64,000 bases of DNA from Rhodococcus tibetensis. Its GTDB lineage: Bacteria; Actinomycetota; Actinomycetes; Mycobacteriales; Mycobacteriaceae. The notes under the pieces are model-generated. The model did no database searches, had not been told where the DNA came from, and saw nothing but the letters and a program-made list of their open reading frames with translations. The DNA lies in the NCBI RefSeq assembly GCF_024438035.1, contig NZ_JANFQF010000007.1, positions 1 through 64,000 on the forward strand, given 5' to 3'. Shown here piece by piece: positions 19,019 to 28,733 of this stretch. The position numbers were made by a program, and so were the translations under genes. Position 1 is the first letter of the stretch, and every line of letters starts with the position of its first letter.

Positions 19019-22000
19019 GAGCTGCCTCCATTACTGCCTCGTCCACGTTCTTTCCATCCTTCTTCGCGGCCTCGATGGCCAAGAGCACCTTCTTGTAATC
19101 GCGGGGCATCACCTTCGCGAAGTGATTGACCTGCTGGGACCAGTCGGACAGGATGCGCGCGGCAACCTCCGAACCGGTTTCGTCGCGGTGACGCTCGATG
19201 GCGGCCTTCAGCCAGGTGAAGTCGTCACCCGTCAGATCCTCGAGATCCACCAGCTCGGTGTTGAGGTTGTCTTCGAACGCCTTGTCGGGGTTGAAGACGT
19301 AGGCCACGCCACCCGACATGCCGGCACCGAAGTTCCGTCCCGTCGCACCGAGGATGACGACCTTGCCGCCCGTCATGTACTCGCAGCCGTGGTCGCCGAC
19401 TCCCTCGACCACCGCGGTGGCACCGGAGTTACGTACCGCGAACCGCTCGCCCACAACGCCGCGCAGCAGAGCCTCACCGCCGGTGGCACCGAACAGAATC
19501 ACGTTTCCGCCGATGATGTTGTCTTCGGCGACGAAGCCGGCGGCGGTCTCCAGAGGCGGGCGCACCACGATGCGTCCACCCGACAGACCCTTGCCGACGA
19601 AGTCGTTGGCGTCGCCGTGCAGGCGCAGGGTCATGCCCTTGGGTACGAATGCACCGAAGCTGTTACCGGCCGAGCCGGTGAACGTGATGTCGATCGTGTT
19701 GTCGGGCAGGCCCTCGCCGCCGTACGCCTTGGTCACCTCGTGGCCGAGCATGGTGCCGACGGTCCGGTTGACGTTGGTGATCGGCGACTCGAACGCAACC
19801 TTCGCGCCCTTGTCCAAAGCGTCACGACTCTGCGCGATCAGCTGCTGGTCGAGCGCCTTGTCGAGCCCGTGGTCCTGAGTGCCGGTGCAGTACAGGTCCT
19901 GATCCATGAACGCGGACTCGGCCTGATGCAGGATCGGCGACAGGTCGAGATTGCCGGCCTTGCTGCCCTTCCAGTGCTCGAGCGCCTTGGTGGTGTCGAG
20001 GACGTCGACCTGGCCGACGGCCTCGTCGAGAGTCCGGAAGCCGAGCTCGGCCATGAGCTCGCGAACCTCTTCTGCGATGAAGAGGAAGAAATTCTCCACG
20101 AACTCCGGCTTGCCGGTGAACCGCTTGCGCAGCACCGGGTTCTGCGTCGCGACACCGACAGGGCAGGTGTCGAGGTGGCAGACCCGCATCATGATGCAGC
20201 CCGACACCACCAGCGGAGCGGTTGCGAAACCGAACTCCTCGCCGCCGAGGAGCGCGGCAACCATGACGTCGCGCCCGGTCTTGAGCTGTCCGTCGACCTG
20301 CACCACGATGCGGTCGCGCAGGCCGTTGAGCAGCAACGTCTGCTGCGTCTCGGCGAGGCCGAGCTCCCAGGGAGCGCCGGCGTGCTTCACGGAGGTCAGT
20401 GGGGTGGCACCGGTGCCACCGTCGTGACCGGAGATCAGCACGACATCCGCGTGAGCCTTGGAGACACCCGCGGCGACCGTGCCGACACCCACCTCGGACA
20501 CCAGCTTGACGTGAACCCGAGCCTGCGGGTTCGCGTTCTTCAGGTCGTGGATCAGCTGTGCGAGATCCTCGATCGAGTAGATGTCGTGGTGCGGGGGCGG
20601 GGAGATGAGGCCGACGCCGGGTGTGGAGTGCCGGACCTCGGCCACCCACGGGTACACCTTGTGGGCAGGCAGCTGGCCGCCCTCACCGGGCTTCGCCCCC
20701 TGCGCCATCTTGATCTGGATGTCGGTGCAGTTGGTCAGGTAGTGCGACGTGACACCGAAGCGTCCCGACGCGACCTGCTTGATCGCGGACCGACGCCAGT
20801 CACCGTTCTCGTCCGGCTCGAAGCGCGACGGATGCTCTCCGCCCTCACCCGAGTTGGAACGACCGCCGAGGCGGTTCATGGCGATGGCGAGGGTCTCGTG
20901 CGCCTCGGCGGAGATGGAGCCGTAGCTCATCGCACCCGTCGAGAAGCGCTTGACGATCTCGGTGGCGGGCTCGACCTCGTCCAGCGGGACGGGCTCGCGC
21001 ACGCCCTTCTTGAACTCGAAGAGACCGCGCAGCGCTGCGAGTCGCTCGGACTGGTCGTCGACCAGCTTCGTGTACTCCTTGAACACCTCGTACTGCCCGG
21101 TGCGCGTGGAGTGCTGCAGCTTGAACACCGTGTCCGGGTTGAACAGGTGGTATTCGCCCTCACGACGCCACTGGTACTCGCCGCCCACCTCGAGCTCACG
21201 GTGCGCGCGCTCCTCGGGACGGTCCAGGTACGCATTGGAGTGGCGGACCGCGACGTCGGCAGCGATCTCGTCGAGACCGATCCCGCCGAGGCTCGACTGC
21301 AGGCCGGTGAAGTACTCGTCCACCAGTTCCTGCGACAGGCCGATCACCTGGAACAGCTGAGCACCGGTGTACGAGGCGAGGGTCGAGATGCCCATCTTGG
21401 ACATCACCTTGAGCACACCCTTGCCCGCGGCCTTGATGTAGTTCTGGATGGCCTTGTCGAGGCTCAGTCCCTGCAGTTCGTTGTTGCGGAACAGCTCGTC
21501 GACCGTCTCGAACGCCATGTACGGGTTGACTGCGGCCGCACCGAAACCGATCAGGAGCGCCATGTGGTGCACCTCGCGGGCGTCACCGGACTCCACGACG
21601 AGACCGACCTTGGTGCGGGTCTTCTCCCGCACCAAGTGGTGGTGCACGGCCGACGTCAGCAGCAGCGACGGGATGGGCGCGTACGTCTCGTTCGACTCCC
21701 GGTCGGACAGGACGATGATGCGCGCACCACCGGCAATGGCCTCGGAGACCTGGTAGCGAACGTCGTCGAGGGCCTTGCGCAGACCCGCGCCCCCCTCGGC
21801 CACCGGGTACAGGCCGCGGACGATGACGCTGCGGAAGTTCGGGAATCCGCCGTCGTCGTTGACGTGGATGAGCTTCGACAGGTCATCGTTGTGCAGGATC
21901 GGCTGCGGCAGGAAGATCTGCCGGCAGGACTCCGCGGTGGGGTGCAGCAGGTCGTGTTCGGGACCGATCGTTCCGCCCAGGCTGGTGACGACCTCCTCGC

Positions 22001-23609
22001 GGATGGCGTCGAGCGGCGGGTTGGTGACCTGCGCGAAGAGTTGCGAGAAGTAGTCGAACAACATGCGCGAGCGTGAGGACAGCACCGCGATCGGGGTGTC
22101 CGTACCCATCGAGCCGAGTGCTTCCGCACCGGAGGCCGCCATGGGCCTGACGAGGACGTTGACCTCTTCGTTGGTGAACCCGAACATCTGCTGACGCAGC
22201 ACCACACGCTCATGCGACATGTAGGTGTACGGGCGGTCCGGCAGGTCGTCCATGTGAGTCAGACCCTGGTCGAGCCACTCCTGGTACGGGTGCTGGGCGG
22301 CAAGCTCCGACTTGATCTCGTCGTCGCTGATGATGCGACCCTGGTCGGTGTCGACCAGGAACATGCGGCCGGGCTGGAGCCGGATCTTCTTCACGACCGT
22401 AGCCGGGTCGATCGGCAGAACGCCGACCTCGGAGGCCATGACGACCAGGCCGTCTTCGGTGACCCACAGCCGGGAGGGGCGCAGACCGTTGCGGTCGAGG
22501 ACCGCCCCGATGACGGTTCCGTCGGTGAAGCAGACGGACGCCGGTCCATCCCACGGCTCCATGAGCGTGGAGTGGTACTGGTAGAACGCCCGACGTGCGG
22601 GATCCATGCTCTCGTGATGCTCCCACGCCTCGGGGATCATCATCAGGACCGCGTGCGGGAGGCTGCGACCACCGAGGTGGAGCATCTCGAGCACCTCGTC
22701 GAAACGCGCGGTGTCGCTGGCCCCGTTGGTGCAGACCGGGAAGATCTTCTCGAGGTTCTCGCGGCCGCCGAAGACGTCGCTGTCGATCAGCGCCTCGCGG
22801 GCACGCATCCAGTTCTCGTTGCCGGTGACGGTGTTGATCTCACCGTTGTGCGCGACGCGCCGGAACGGGTGAGCCAGCGGCCATGACGGGAAGGTGTTGG
22901 TGGAGAAGCGCGAGTGGACAAGCCCGAGGGCCGACTCGACGCGCTCGTCCTGCAGGTCGAGGTAGAAACCCTTGAGCTGGGGGGTGGTGAGCATGCCCTT
23001 GTAGACGAAGGTCTGGCTCGACAGGCTGGGGAAGTAGACGGTCTCGCGACCCGGTCCGTCCTTGCCTGCGCCTTCACTGCCCAGTTCATGCTCGGTGCGC
23101 TTACGGACCACGTAGGCCCGGCGCTCGAGGTCGAGGCCGGTGAGGGCGTCGCCTTCGCTGCCGATGAAGATCTGCCGGAACGTCGGCATCGCGTCGCGCG
23201 CCAGAGCGCCGAGCGACGAGTCGTCGGTCGCGACCTCGCGCCAGCCGAGGACCTTCAGGCCCTCGCTCTCGACGATCTTCTCGACGGCGTCGGAAGCACG
23301 CTGTGCGTCGGCCTTGCTCTGCGGCAGGAACGCGATGCCCGTGGCGTAGGTGCCCGCGGCGGGCAGCGGGAAGTCCACGACAGCACGGAAGAACGCGTCC
23401 GGAACCTGAATCAGGATGCCGGCGCCGTCACCCGTGTTGGGTTCGGAGCCCGCGGCACCACGGTGCTCGAGGTTGACCAGAGCGGTGATCGCCTTCTCGA
23501 CGATGTCCCTGCTGCGGCGGCCCTTCATGTCCACGACGAACGCGACGCCACAGGAGTCGTGCTCGTTCGCCGGGTGATACAGCCCCTGGGGGCCTGGAAG
23601 TTGCTTCAT
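19011..23609 (-). CDS. gltB: Glutamate synthase large (alpha) subunit
   Basis: 1532 residues, full length. The glutaminase domain begins at Cys20 ([11 protein letters not shown]), so a 19-residue propeptide is removed to expose the N-terminal nucleophile, as in other GltB. A central domain, the FMN-binding synthase domain ([32 protein letters not shown]), a 3Fe-4S cysteine set ([15 protein letters not shown]) and the C-terminal beta-helix with repeated GA(T)GG/GG turns are all visible. It uses ammonia released from glutamine to aminate 2-oxoglutarate. It forms an operon with gltD. Confidence 0.97.
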   Translation of the reverse strand: MKQLPGPQGLYHPANEHDSCGVAFVVDMKGRRSRDIVEKAITALVNLEHRGAAGSEPNTGDGAGILIQVPDAFFRAVVDFPLPAAGTYATGIAFLPQSKADAQRASDAVEKIVESEGLKVLGWREVATDDSSLGALARDAMPTFRQIFIGSEGDALTGLDLERRAYVVRKRTEHELGSEGAGKDGPGRETVYFPSLSSQTFVYKGMLTTPQLKGFYLDLQDERVESALGLVHSRFSTNTFPSWPLAHPFRRVAHNGEINTVTGNENWMRAREALIDSDVFGGRENLEKIFPVCTNGASDTARFDEVLEMLHLGGRSLPHAVLMMIPEAWEHHESMDPARRAFYQYHSTLMEPWDGPASVCFTDGTVIGAVLDRNGLRPSRLWVTEDGLVVMASEVGVLPIDPATVVKKIRLQPGRMFLVDTDQGRIISDDEIKSELAAQHPYQEWLDQGLTHMDDLPDRPYTYMSHERVVLRQQMFGFTNEEVNVLVRPMAASGAEALGSMGTDTPIAVLSSRSRMLFDYFSQLFAQVTNPPLDAIREEVVTSLGGTIGPEHDLLHPTAESCRQIFLPQPILHNDDLSKLIHVNDDGGFPNFRSVIVRGLYPVAEGGAGLRKALDDVRYQVSEAIAGGARIIVLSDRESNETYAPIPSLLLTSAVHHHLVREKTRTKVGLVVESGDAREVHHMALLIGFGAAAVNPYMAFETVDELFRNNELQGLSLDKAIQNYIKAAGKGVLKVMSKMGISTLASYTGAQLFQVIGLSQELVDEYFTGLQSSLGGIGLDEIAADVAVRHSNAYLDRPEERAHRELEVGGEYQWRREGEYHLFNPDTVFKLQHSTRTGQYEVFKEYTKLVDDQSERLAALRGLFEFKKGVREPVPLDEVEPATEIVKRFSTGAMSYGSISAEAHETLAIAMNRLGGRSNSGEGGEHPSRFEPDENGDWRRSAIKQVASGRFGVTSHYLTNCTDIQIKMAQGAKPGEGGQLPAHKVYPWVAEVRHSTPGVGLISPPPHHDIYSIEDLAQLIHDLKNANPQARVHVKLVSEVGVGTVAAGVSKAHADVVLISGHDGGTGATPLTSVKHAGAPWELGLAETQQTLLLNGLRDRIVVQVDGQLKTGRDVMVAALLGGEEFGFATAPLVVSGCIMMRVCHLDTCPVGVATQNPVLRKRFTGKPEFVENFFLFIAEEVRELMAELGFRTLDEAVGQVDVLDTTKALEHWKGSKAGNLDLSPILHQAESAFMDQDLYCTGTQDHGLDKALDQQLIAQSRDALDKGAKVAFESPITNVNRTVGTMLGHEVTKAYGGEGLPDNTIDITFTGSAGNSFGAFVPKGMTLRLHGDANDFVGKGLSGGRIVVRPPLETAAGFVAEDNIIGGNVILFGATGGEALLRGVVGERFAVRNSGATAVVEGVGDHGCEYMTGGKVVILGATGRNFGAGMSGGVAYVFNPDKAFEDNLNTELVDLEDLTGDDFTWLKAAIERHRDETGSEVAARILSDWSQQVNHFAKVMPRDYKKVLLAIEAAKKDGKNVDEAVMEAARG

Positions 23610-23914
23610 ACCTAGCCTTCGTATGCCAAAAGATGCACCGACGACCAGCAGCGCTGATGGCCATCAACTTGCAATGCAAGTACCGTCAGGATGTGATCGG
23701 CACCACCGATCGGCTATCGCCCTTTGCAGCACGCTGGGTGTGGTCCTCGCACCAGGCGACGTGGCTTTTCGGTCGGGTCGGACTTTCGTGGGTCCAACGT
23801 GTAACGAAAACGATAATTCAGACCCCCCGAAGAATCACAACTTAGGTTGGCCTATTCAGTGCCTGAACAGGTCTTTCTCGAGGGCAGACCTCGGCCGAAA
23901 ACGCTGAGTCCATG
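23610..23914. other. gltB upstream region with adjacent palindromes
   Basis: No gene is supported here. Three palindromes lie side by side 40-72 bases before the gltB start: CAGCGCTG (23649-23656), TGATGGCCATCA (23655-23666) and ACTTGCA-A-TGCAAGT (23667-23681). They are candidate operator or leader structures for gltBD. I did not find a convincing GlnR box by eye. Confidence 0.45.
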
Positions 23915-24463
23915 TTAAGCGAGTGCACGGAGGACCGCTCTGATTCCGGAAGTCGGGTCGAAATCGGGGTCGGGAACAGTCAGCTGATGCAGGATCACTC
24001 CATCCAGATAGTCGGTGACAACCACTGCGTCGGCGGCTGGATTCCTCGATCCGGCGAGGTCCAGCATGCTCGCGCCCCATTCTACGAGTCCTGCCCGAGC
24101 GGAGCCGATCAGCTTTCCGAGGGCCGGTACCGCCGAGGCCTCCACAAAGAGGGCGTAGCGGGCGCTCGAGCGCGTCCGGTCGGGCCCGGTGGCGAAGCGG
24201 GTGAACCCAGCCAGGGCCTCCACCAGCGCTTCCCTCCCCTCGGGCCGGAGGTCCGCAAATTTCTCCCAGTCATGTACGTCACGTACCGCCAGTCGGTTGA
24301 CCATCCCCTCGAGCAGGGCGTCGCGGGTACGGAAGTAATTGGAGGTAGAGCCCTGCGGCATTCCCGCCGATTCGTCGACCGCTCGATGTGTGAGGGCGCG
24401 CACCCCCTTCCGGCCGAGCAGGTCGATCGCCGCGTCGAGCACCTGCTCTCGTCTGCCAGTCAT
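23915..24463 (-). CDS. TetR-family transcriptional regulator
   Basis: 182 residues. REQVLDAAIDLLGRKGVRAL, then THRAVDESAGMPQGSTSNYF is the TetR helix-turn-helix, with the GxSxxxYF recognition pattern that often goes with antibiotic- or flavoenzyme-linked regulators. The C-terminal domain ends with a typical YLDGVILHQL helix. It is divergent from a flavin monooxygenase gene across two tandem ACTAC/GTAGT sites, which it most likely binds. The inducer is unknown. Confidence 0.88.
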   Translation of the reverse strand: MTGRREQVLDAAIDLLGRKGVRALTHRAVDESAGMPQGSTSNYFRTRDALLEGMVNRLAVRDVHDWEKFADLRPEGREALVEALAGFTRFATGPDRTRSSARYALFVEASAVPALGKLIGSARAGLVEWGASMLDLAGSRNPAADAVVVTDYLDGVILHQLTVPDPDFDPTSGIRAVLRALA

Positions 24464-24472
24464 ACACGAGAC

Positions 24473-24486
24473 ACTACAGCCGTAGT
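24473..24486. promoter_or_regulatory. Operator-like inverted repeat, copy 1
   Basis: ACTACAGCCGTAGT: perfect ACTAC/GTAGT arms around 4 bases, 10 bases before the TetR start codon in its own orientation. It forms a pair with the copy at 24493, spaced 20 bases, about two helical turns. Confidence 0.65.
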
Positions 24487-24492
24487 CTTTTC

Positions 24493-24506
24493 ACTACAGA
24501 CGTAGT
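24493..24506. promoter_or_regulatory. Operator-like inverted repeat, copy 2
   Basis: ACTACAGACGTAGT differs from copy 1 by one base in the spacer. It lies just ahead of the monooxygenase start, where bound repressor would block transcription or initiation. Confidence 0.65.
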
Positions 24507-24518
24507 AGCGTGAAAGGC

Positions 24519-25541
24519 ATGGCGCACTCGGCAGCAGTCCTCGGTGGCGGTATCGGCGGCCTGGCTGTCGCCCGTTTCCTGTTCCGCGCCGGCTGGCACG
24601 TCGAGGTTTTCGAACGTTCCGAGAGTTTGCCCACGTCGGGCACCGCCCTCGGCATGTGGCCCCAGGCCCTCGGCGCGCTCGACGCGATCGGACTCGGCGA
24701 TCGGGTCCGTACCCTTGGAACGCCGCAGCACCGAGGGTCGTTCCTGCGGCCGGACGGGTCCGTCATCGGCACGGTCGACAGCACCGCGCGCACCGCATAC
24801 CTGCTGTCGCGGCCGTCCCTGCTCGCCGAATTGGCCGGGGCGCTGCCCGAGGGGATGATCTCGTTCGACACCCCCGCGCCCCCGGTGGACGCGTTGTCCG
24901 AGTACGACGTCGTGATCGGCGCGGACGGCCTGCGCAGCGGCACACGCCGTCGCTTGTTCGGTGACGAATTCGAGCCCGTCTACACGGGCGCCACCGCGTG
25001 GCGCGGCTGGGTACCCGGCCGCCGCGACACCGTGAGCGAAACCTGGGACACCGGAGCCCTTTTCGGAATCACACCGCGCGAGGGGAACCTTGTCAACTGG
25101 TTCGCGTGCGTCCGCACCGACACTGGGTCCGAGGACGGGCTCGACTACCTACGGTCGCGGTTCGGGGACTGGCACGCCGACGTCCGAGCCGTTCTCGACG
25201 CGATCACCCCCGACGCCCTGCTCCACCACGACCTCTACGATTCGCCGGCTCTACCGTCATACGTGGCGGGAAACACGGCACTGATCGGTGACGCCGCCCA
25301 CGCGATGGCACCCAATCTCGGGCGTGGCGCCTGCGAGGCCCTCGTCGATGCGGTCACCCTCGGCCGATTCCTGCTCTCGGACAATGACATTCGTGTGTCG
25401 CTACGTAAGTACGACCGTGCTCGCCGCCGGGTGACGCGGCGACTGGTCCTCGGATCACGTGCCATGGCGTCGATCTCGATGACCGGGCATCTGCGTTCCG
25501 CCCGCGATCTGACGATGAAACTGGCCGCGGGCCTGGCCTGA
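24519..25541 (+). CDS. FAD-dependent aromatic-type monooxygenase
   Basis: 340 residues. The FAD dinucleotide motif GGGIGGLAVARFLFRAGW follows the start directly; YDVVIGADGLRSGTRR is the DG motif that contacts FAD and NAD(P)H; ALIGDAAHAMAPNLGRGACE is the GD motif closing the flavin site. These three identify a class A flavoprotein hydroxylase (UbiH/PHBH type). It inserts one oxygen atom into an aromatic or similar substrate not named here. ATG 24519 is chosen; an in-frame GTG at 24510 is the alternative. Confidence 0.9.
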   Translation: MAHSAAVLGGGIGGLAVARFLFRAGWHVEVFERSESLPTSGTALGMWPQALGALDAIGLGDRVRTLGTPQHRGSFLRPDGSVIGTVDSTARTAYLLSRPSLLAELAGALPEGMISFDTPAPPVDALSEYDVVIGADGLRSGTRRRLFGDEFEPVYTGATAWRGWVPGRRDTVSETWDTGALFGITPREGNLVNWFACVRTDTGSEDGLDYLRSRFGDWHADVRAVLDAITPDALLHHDLYDSPALPSYVAGNTALIGDAAHAMAPNLGRGACEALVDAVTLGRFLLSDNDIRVSLRKYDRARRRVTRRLVLGSRAMASISMTGHLRSARDLTMKLAAGLA

Positions 25542-25855
25542 CGACAATCCGGGTGCGCAGGAACGCCAACCCGTCTGGTACTTTCCCGCGGTAGGGGGAC
25601 GAGACGAACCGGGGGCGGTCATGGGGGCGGTGGACGACGGCTGCAGTGATGCGGTCGGCAGAACCGGATTTTTTCATCGGGGGAACATCAGATCCACCTT
25701 GTCGGTGGTGACACTCTTCACTGCAGCGGCAGCGTGCTGTCCGGCCGCCTGCGCGCACCTTCTCCATTCGCGATACCCCTGATCTGCATCGACCTTCCTT
25801 CCTCGAGTGCGGCACCAGTCTGCATTCACTTCCACTCGACATCAGGAGTAACCAC
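25542..25855. other. Intergenic region before the T7SS-linked toxin island, with leader-like sequence
   Basis: Around 25578-25627 the sequence (GTACTTTCCCGCGG, a G-rich stretch, then ATGGGGG) strongly resembles 28311-28362 ahead of the SseB-like gene, suggesting a duplicated promoter and leader with -10-like TACTTT/TACTGT. The ATG at 25621 opens a 53-codon frame with a hydrophobic, cysteine-containing middle (ends 25782) that I cannot confirm as a gene. Nothing else is evident. Confidence 0.45.
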
Positions 25856-26722
25856 TTGAGAATCCGCATGCACGCACTGGCAGCTGCGCTTTCGGTGTCC
25901 GCAGCCGCTGCGCTCGGTGCCGCGACGGCACACGCCGCGCCGACCACCGCGCCGTCGACGTCGCAGCCCGGGGTCACCGACCCATCGACTCCGCCCACCA
26001 CGTCCCAGCCGGGTGTGACGGACCCGTCGACTCCGCCCACGACGTCCCAGCCGGGCGTCACGGAACCCTCGGCTCCGGCCCCGACCGCGCCCGCTCCCCC
26101 ACAAGCGCCCCTGGCCGTACCGGGTGCTGCCGCAGTCGTCCCCGAGCAGGCAGGAAGCGGTGCCACACCGATGCCGCCCGCCACCGCAGGAGCCGGCGAG
26201 GCAGCCCCAGCCCAGCCGGCTGCGGTATGGATCGATCCCGACGACATGCCGAAGGCCCACCAGGCACCCGTCGCCCCCGCGCTTCCCGTGCCCAAGCCCG
26301 TGGTCGAGGTGAACGCTGCCGCCGACACCCTCATCGGTGCGCTTCCGCTGGCCGTCAACGGTCGCCAGTACGGCAACCCCGAGGGATACGTCGGCACCAT
26401 CGGCTGGCGAATCGGTGACGCCACCGGAACCGCGGGCATCGCGGTCGACCCTTCGTCACCCACGGCCGCAGCCGTATCCGCGTTCGTGGCGGATTCCAAC
26501 GCCGAGCACCCGACCAACTGGTCGGCGCCGGTGGACGTCACCCCGATCGCCGCCGCCGTCTCGGATGCAGCAGACCGGTACCCAGCCTTCGGCCAGGTCG
26601 TCGACGCGATCGCGGCCCTCCCGGCACCGCAGCTCCCGCAGCTGCAGTCCACCGACAATGGTCCGAGCGCCGTCACGATCGGTGGCGTCAACCTACGCAG
26701 CCAGGCAACGCTGCACGTGTGA
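25856..26722 (+). CDS. Secreted protein with proline/threonine tandem repeats
   Basis: 288 residues from TTG 25856, which has AGGAG 7 bases upstream (ATG 25868 would cut the signal peptide's basic start). A signal peptide ends at AHAA (about residue 24). Residues ~28-70 hold three 14-residue repeats of the form TTSQPGVTDPSTPP, then a further Pro/Ala-rich linker to about 125. The C-terminal ~160 residues look folded (NGRQYGNPEGYVGTIGWRIG). Probably an exposed or wall-associated protein with a likely O-glycosylated stalk. It is the first gene of the island; I do not recognise the C-terminal domain. Confidence 0.75.
   Translation: MRIRMHALAAALSVSAAAALGAATAHAAPTTAPSTSQPGVTDPSTPPTTSQPGVTDPSTPPTTSQPGVTEPSAPAPTAPAPPQAPLAVPGAAAVVPEQAGSGATPMPPATAGAGEAAPAQPAAVWIDPDDMPKAHQAPVAPALPVPKPVVEVNAAADTLIGALPLAVNGRQYGNPEGYVGTIGWRIGDATGTAGIAVDPSSPTAAAVSAFVADSNAEHPTNWSAPVDVTPIAAAVSDAADRYPAFGQVVDAIAALPAPQLPQLQSTDNGPSAVTIGGVNLRSQATLHV
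25950..26075 (+). repeat. Three 42-bp in-frame tandem repeats
   Basis: Three consecutive ~42-base units encode (S/T)TSQPGVT(D/E)PS(T/A)P(P/A). The units are very similar at DNA level, with mostly silent changes, so the copy number may vary between strains. Confidence 0.8.
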
Positions 26723-26733
26723 TCCGAAATCCT

Positions 26734-26769
26734 CCGGGTGGAGCCGGCTGCAGGGTCGGCTCCACCCGG
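26734..26769 (+). terminator. Hairpin after the repeat-bearing secreted protein gene
   Basis: A perfect 13-bp stem (CCGGGTGGAGCCG with its complement at 26757-26769) about 12 bases after the stop, without a T-run. It may attenuate or end transcription before the next gene. Confidence 0.55.
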
Positions 26770-26795
26770 CGGAATGAGGTGTGGAGGATTCACCT

Positions 26796-27515
26796 GTGAC
26801 AGAACCGCCCCGCAGGAACGACGACAGCGCTCCCCTCGATCGCTTCGCACACTGGTTCCCGCCCTTCGCTCCGGCCGCCGCGACCACCGCGTCTGCGAGT
26901 GCTGCGGAACCCACGGAAGTCGTTGCGGACTCGCAGCCCGAGCTTGCGCCGCCGCCCGCCCCCACCTGGCTGGCACCGAGCGACGATCGTGACACCACTC
27001 CCGTCGTCCGCGAGGGACGCGTAAAACAGAAACTTGCTTTCGCCGGCGCCGCCTCGGCACTCGGAGCAGTGCTCGTCGGTGTCGTTGCCGTACTCACCTC
27101 GGAAACCTCGAATGAGACCGGAACTCCTGTCGCGGCCGCCGATCCGGGTTGGTGCACCGAATCCCGAAACGGCGGAACGGTTACGGGCAACGGTCCCGGC
27201 GGCACGTCGGACGGTACCGAGACGATTTTGGCGTTCGACCACGCCTACTACGTGGAGCGAAGCGGCGCGAAGGCCCGCGAAGTGGTGACCGCCGATGCGC
27301 CGATGGGATCGGCAGAGGCGATCCAGCGGGGCATCGACTCGCTGCCCGAGGGCACCGAACATTGCCTCGCAATCACCTCCACCGAGCCCGGCCGCTATGC
27401 CGTCACACTCACGGAACAGCGACCGGACGGGTCGACCCACCAATACCAGCAGGTCGTGACCACCACCGACCACGACGGCCGTACCTACATCACATCCATC
27501 GGAGACGCCCAGTGA
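26796..27515 (+). CDS. Single-pass membrane protein with Pro/Ala-rich cytosolic N-terminus
   Basis: 239 residues from GTG 26796 (GGAGG 8 bases upstream). The first ~75 residues are Pro/Ala/acidic and low complexity; a basic patch (VREGRVKQK) precedes one membrane helix (LAFAGAASALGAVLVGVVAVLT). The outside ~140 residues form a domain with two cysteines (DPGWCTESRNGG ... EHCLAITS), likely disulphide-linked, ending in beta strands (YQQVVTTTDHDGRTYI). Family not known to me. Coupled by a GTGA overlap to the ATPase gene, recalling the proline-rich plus ParA-like pairing of EspI-type T7SS proteins. Confidence 0.75.
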   Translation: MTEPPRRNDDSAPLDRFAHWFPPFAPAAATTASASAAEPTEVVADSQPELAPPPAPTWLAPSDDRDTTPVVREGRVKQKLAFAGAASALGAVLVGVVAVLTSETSNETGTPVAAADPGWCTESRNGGTVTGNGPGGTSDGTETILAFDHAYYVERSGAKAREVVTADAPMGSAEAIQRGIDSLPEGTEHCLAITSTEPGRYAVTLTEQRPDGSTHQYQQVVTTTDHDGRTYITSIGDAQ

Positions 27516-28306
27516 CACACCGAACCGGTTCGACCACAGCCCCTTCCGCACTCGTTCTGGGTGCGTGCGGAGGTGCGGGCGCAACGACGACAGCACTCGG
27601 ACTCGCCAACACCGCGGCTGCGCGCGGGAGTGCAGTGATCGCAGTCGACGCAACCCCGGCGGGCGGCGACATCGCGGAGCGCGGCGCGGACGCCGTGCTC
27701 TCCGTGAGCGGACTCGAACACGTGGTGTCGGCAGCAGCGTCCGGCGCCGTCACGGACGACGTCTTCGACGGGCACTGTTCACGCACGACGGCGGGCGCCC
27801 GGATTGTGAATCGGCTCGGCAGTGAGACGGCCACACCCAGCGAAATGTCCTCCCTCGCCGATTCTCTGCGCACCCGCGGTGCGAGCTGCGTGTACGACCT
27901 GGGTCACCGATTGCGGGCCGCCTACCTGGCACCGCTGTTGGCCGCACCGACCCCGATCATCCTCGTCGCGCCCTGCCGCGCCGACGCATTCAATCGCCTA
28001 CGCGCGGCACTGCAGTCGATTGGCGACATCCTCGGTGAACCCGGTCTGTCCCGGACAGTCGTCACCGTGTCGAACCAGGACAACACCGGCTGGCAGGTGG
28101 ACGTCGACCTGCTGCGCGAGTACCTCGGCGGTCAGGTCTGGGGCGTCGAGACCATCCCGTACGACGAACACCTCGGCATGGGAATCGTCATCAGCCACGA
28201 TCACCTCGCCGCCGACACCCGTGCGGCATACTTGCGGCTCCTCGCCATCGCGTCGGCGGTCGCCGACGGGCGTCGCGAACCGGTGCCCGTGCCGGTGTCG
28301 GTGTAA
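27512..28306 (+). CDS. MinD/ParA-like ATPase fold protein with degenerate P-loop
   Basis: 264 residues. The N-terminus ALVLGACGGAGATTTALGLA has the shape of a deviant Walker A (KGGxGKT), but both lysines are replaced (Cys and Ala), as in CpaE/Ssd-type septum-site proteins. VIAVDATPAGGDIAERGAD is the A'-like motif with the conserved Asp, and ASCVYDLGHRL and IILVAPCRAD follow as in MinD folds. ATP hydrolysis is therefore doubtful. The GTG start overlaps the upstream membrane protein stop by 4 bases. Position next to T7SS substrates suggests placement or regulation of secretion. Confidence 0.75.
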   Translation: MTHRTGSTTAPSALVLGACGGAGATTTALGLANTAAARGSAVIAVDATPAGGDIAERGADAVLSVSGLEHVVSAAASGAVTDDVFDGHCSRTTAGARIVNRLGSETATPSEMSSLADSLRTRGASCVYDLGHRLRAAYLAPLLAAPTPIILVAPCRADAFNRLRAALQSIGDILGEPGLSRTVVTVSNQDNTGWQVDVDLLREYLGGQVWGVETIPYDEHLGMGIVISHDHLAADTRAAYLRLLAIASAVADGRREPVPVPVSV

Positions 28307-28355
28307 TCCAGTACTGTCCCCGCACGGGGAGGGCAATTCGACATCCGGGGGGATC

Positions 28356-28733
28356 ATGGGGGAATCGGTCGGCAACTGCAGCGCGCTGCTCGCCGAAATA
28401 GACGCGTTCCGGCAAGGGTTCGGGCATCCGGCGAGATTGTCCGTAGCACTTCGCTCGGCGACGGTGCTCATCCCGATCACCGAAGACGACCGAGTGCTCA
28501 TCAGCACATTCGGTGGCCTCGACTGGTTCTGCGCGTTCACCAGCGAGCAGGAGTATGCCCGGTACGTGCTCGTGCGCGACGAACACGCAGGGCCCTGTCG
28601 TTTCCACACAGTGTTCGGATGGCGTCTGATGGACATTCTCATCCCAGCCCTGGACAGGCCGACCGGAATCGTGATCGACGTCGCCGGAGTCGTCCCGATG
28701 GCATTTCCGCCCTCGCTCGACGAGGCCGCGTAA
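28356..28733 (+). CDS. Small SseB-like/SAV_915-like protein
   Basis: 125 residues. The pattern TVLIPITEDDRVLIST, then GLDWFCAFTSEQEYARY recalls the SseB N-terminal domain, where short strands end in a phrase like AFTS-x-E. The end (MAFPPSLDEAA) also fits. Its role is unknown; it lies between the ATPase gene and the YxxxE protein gene, which starts at the very next base, so all three are likely on one mRNA. ATG 28356 follows a G-rich leader also seen at 25621. Confidence 0.65.
   Translation: MGESVGNCSALLAEIDAFRQGFGHPARLSVALRSATVLIPITEDDRVLISTFGGLDWFCAFTSEQEYARYVLVRDEHAGPCRFHTVFGWRLMDILIPALDRPTGIVIDVAGVVPMAFPPSLDEAA

Noticed and set aside
18483..22076. 1197-codon plus-strand frame across gltD/gltB
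   Set aside because: A long shadow frame produced by the GC-rich third positions of gltB and gltD; its translation is Arg/Val/Gly/Asp-rich with no domain.
23755..23830. GlnR-like box in the gltB leader
   Set aside because: Pieces such as GTAACGAAAAC recall half-sites, but the spacing of the full consensus is not met.
25621..25782. 53-codon frame beginning MGAVDDG with a hydrophobic middle
   Set aside because: It follows a leader-like sequence but has no homologue I can recall and an odd cysteine/alanine composition; kept only as a note in the intergenic entry.
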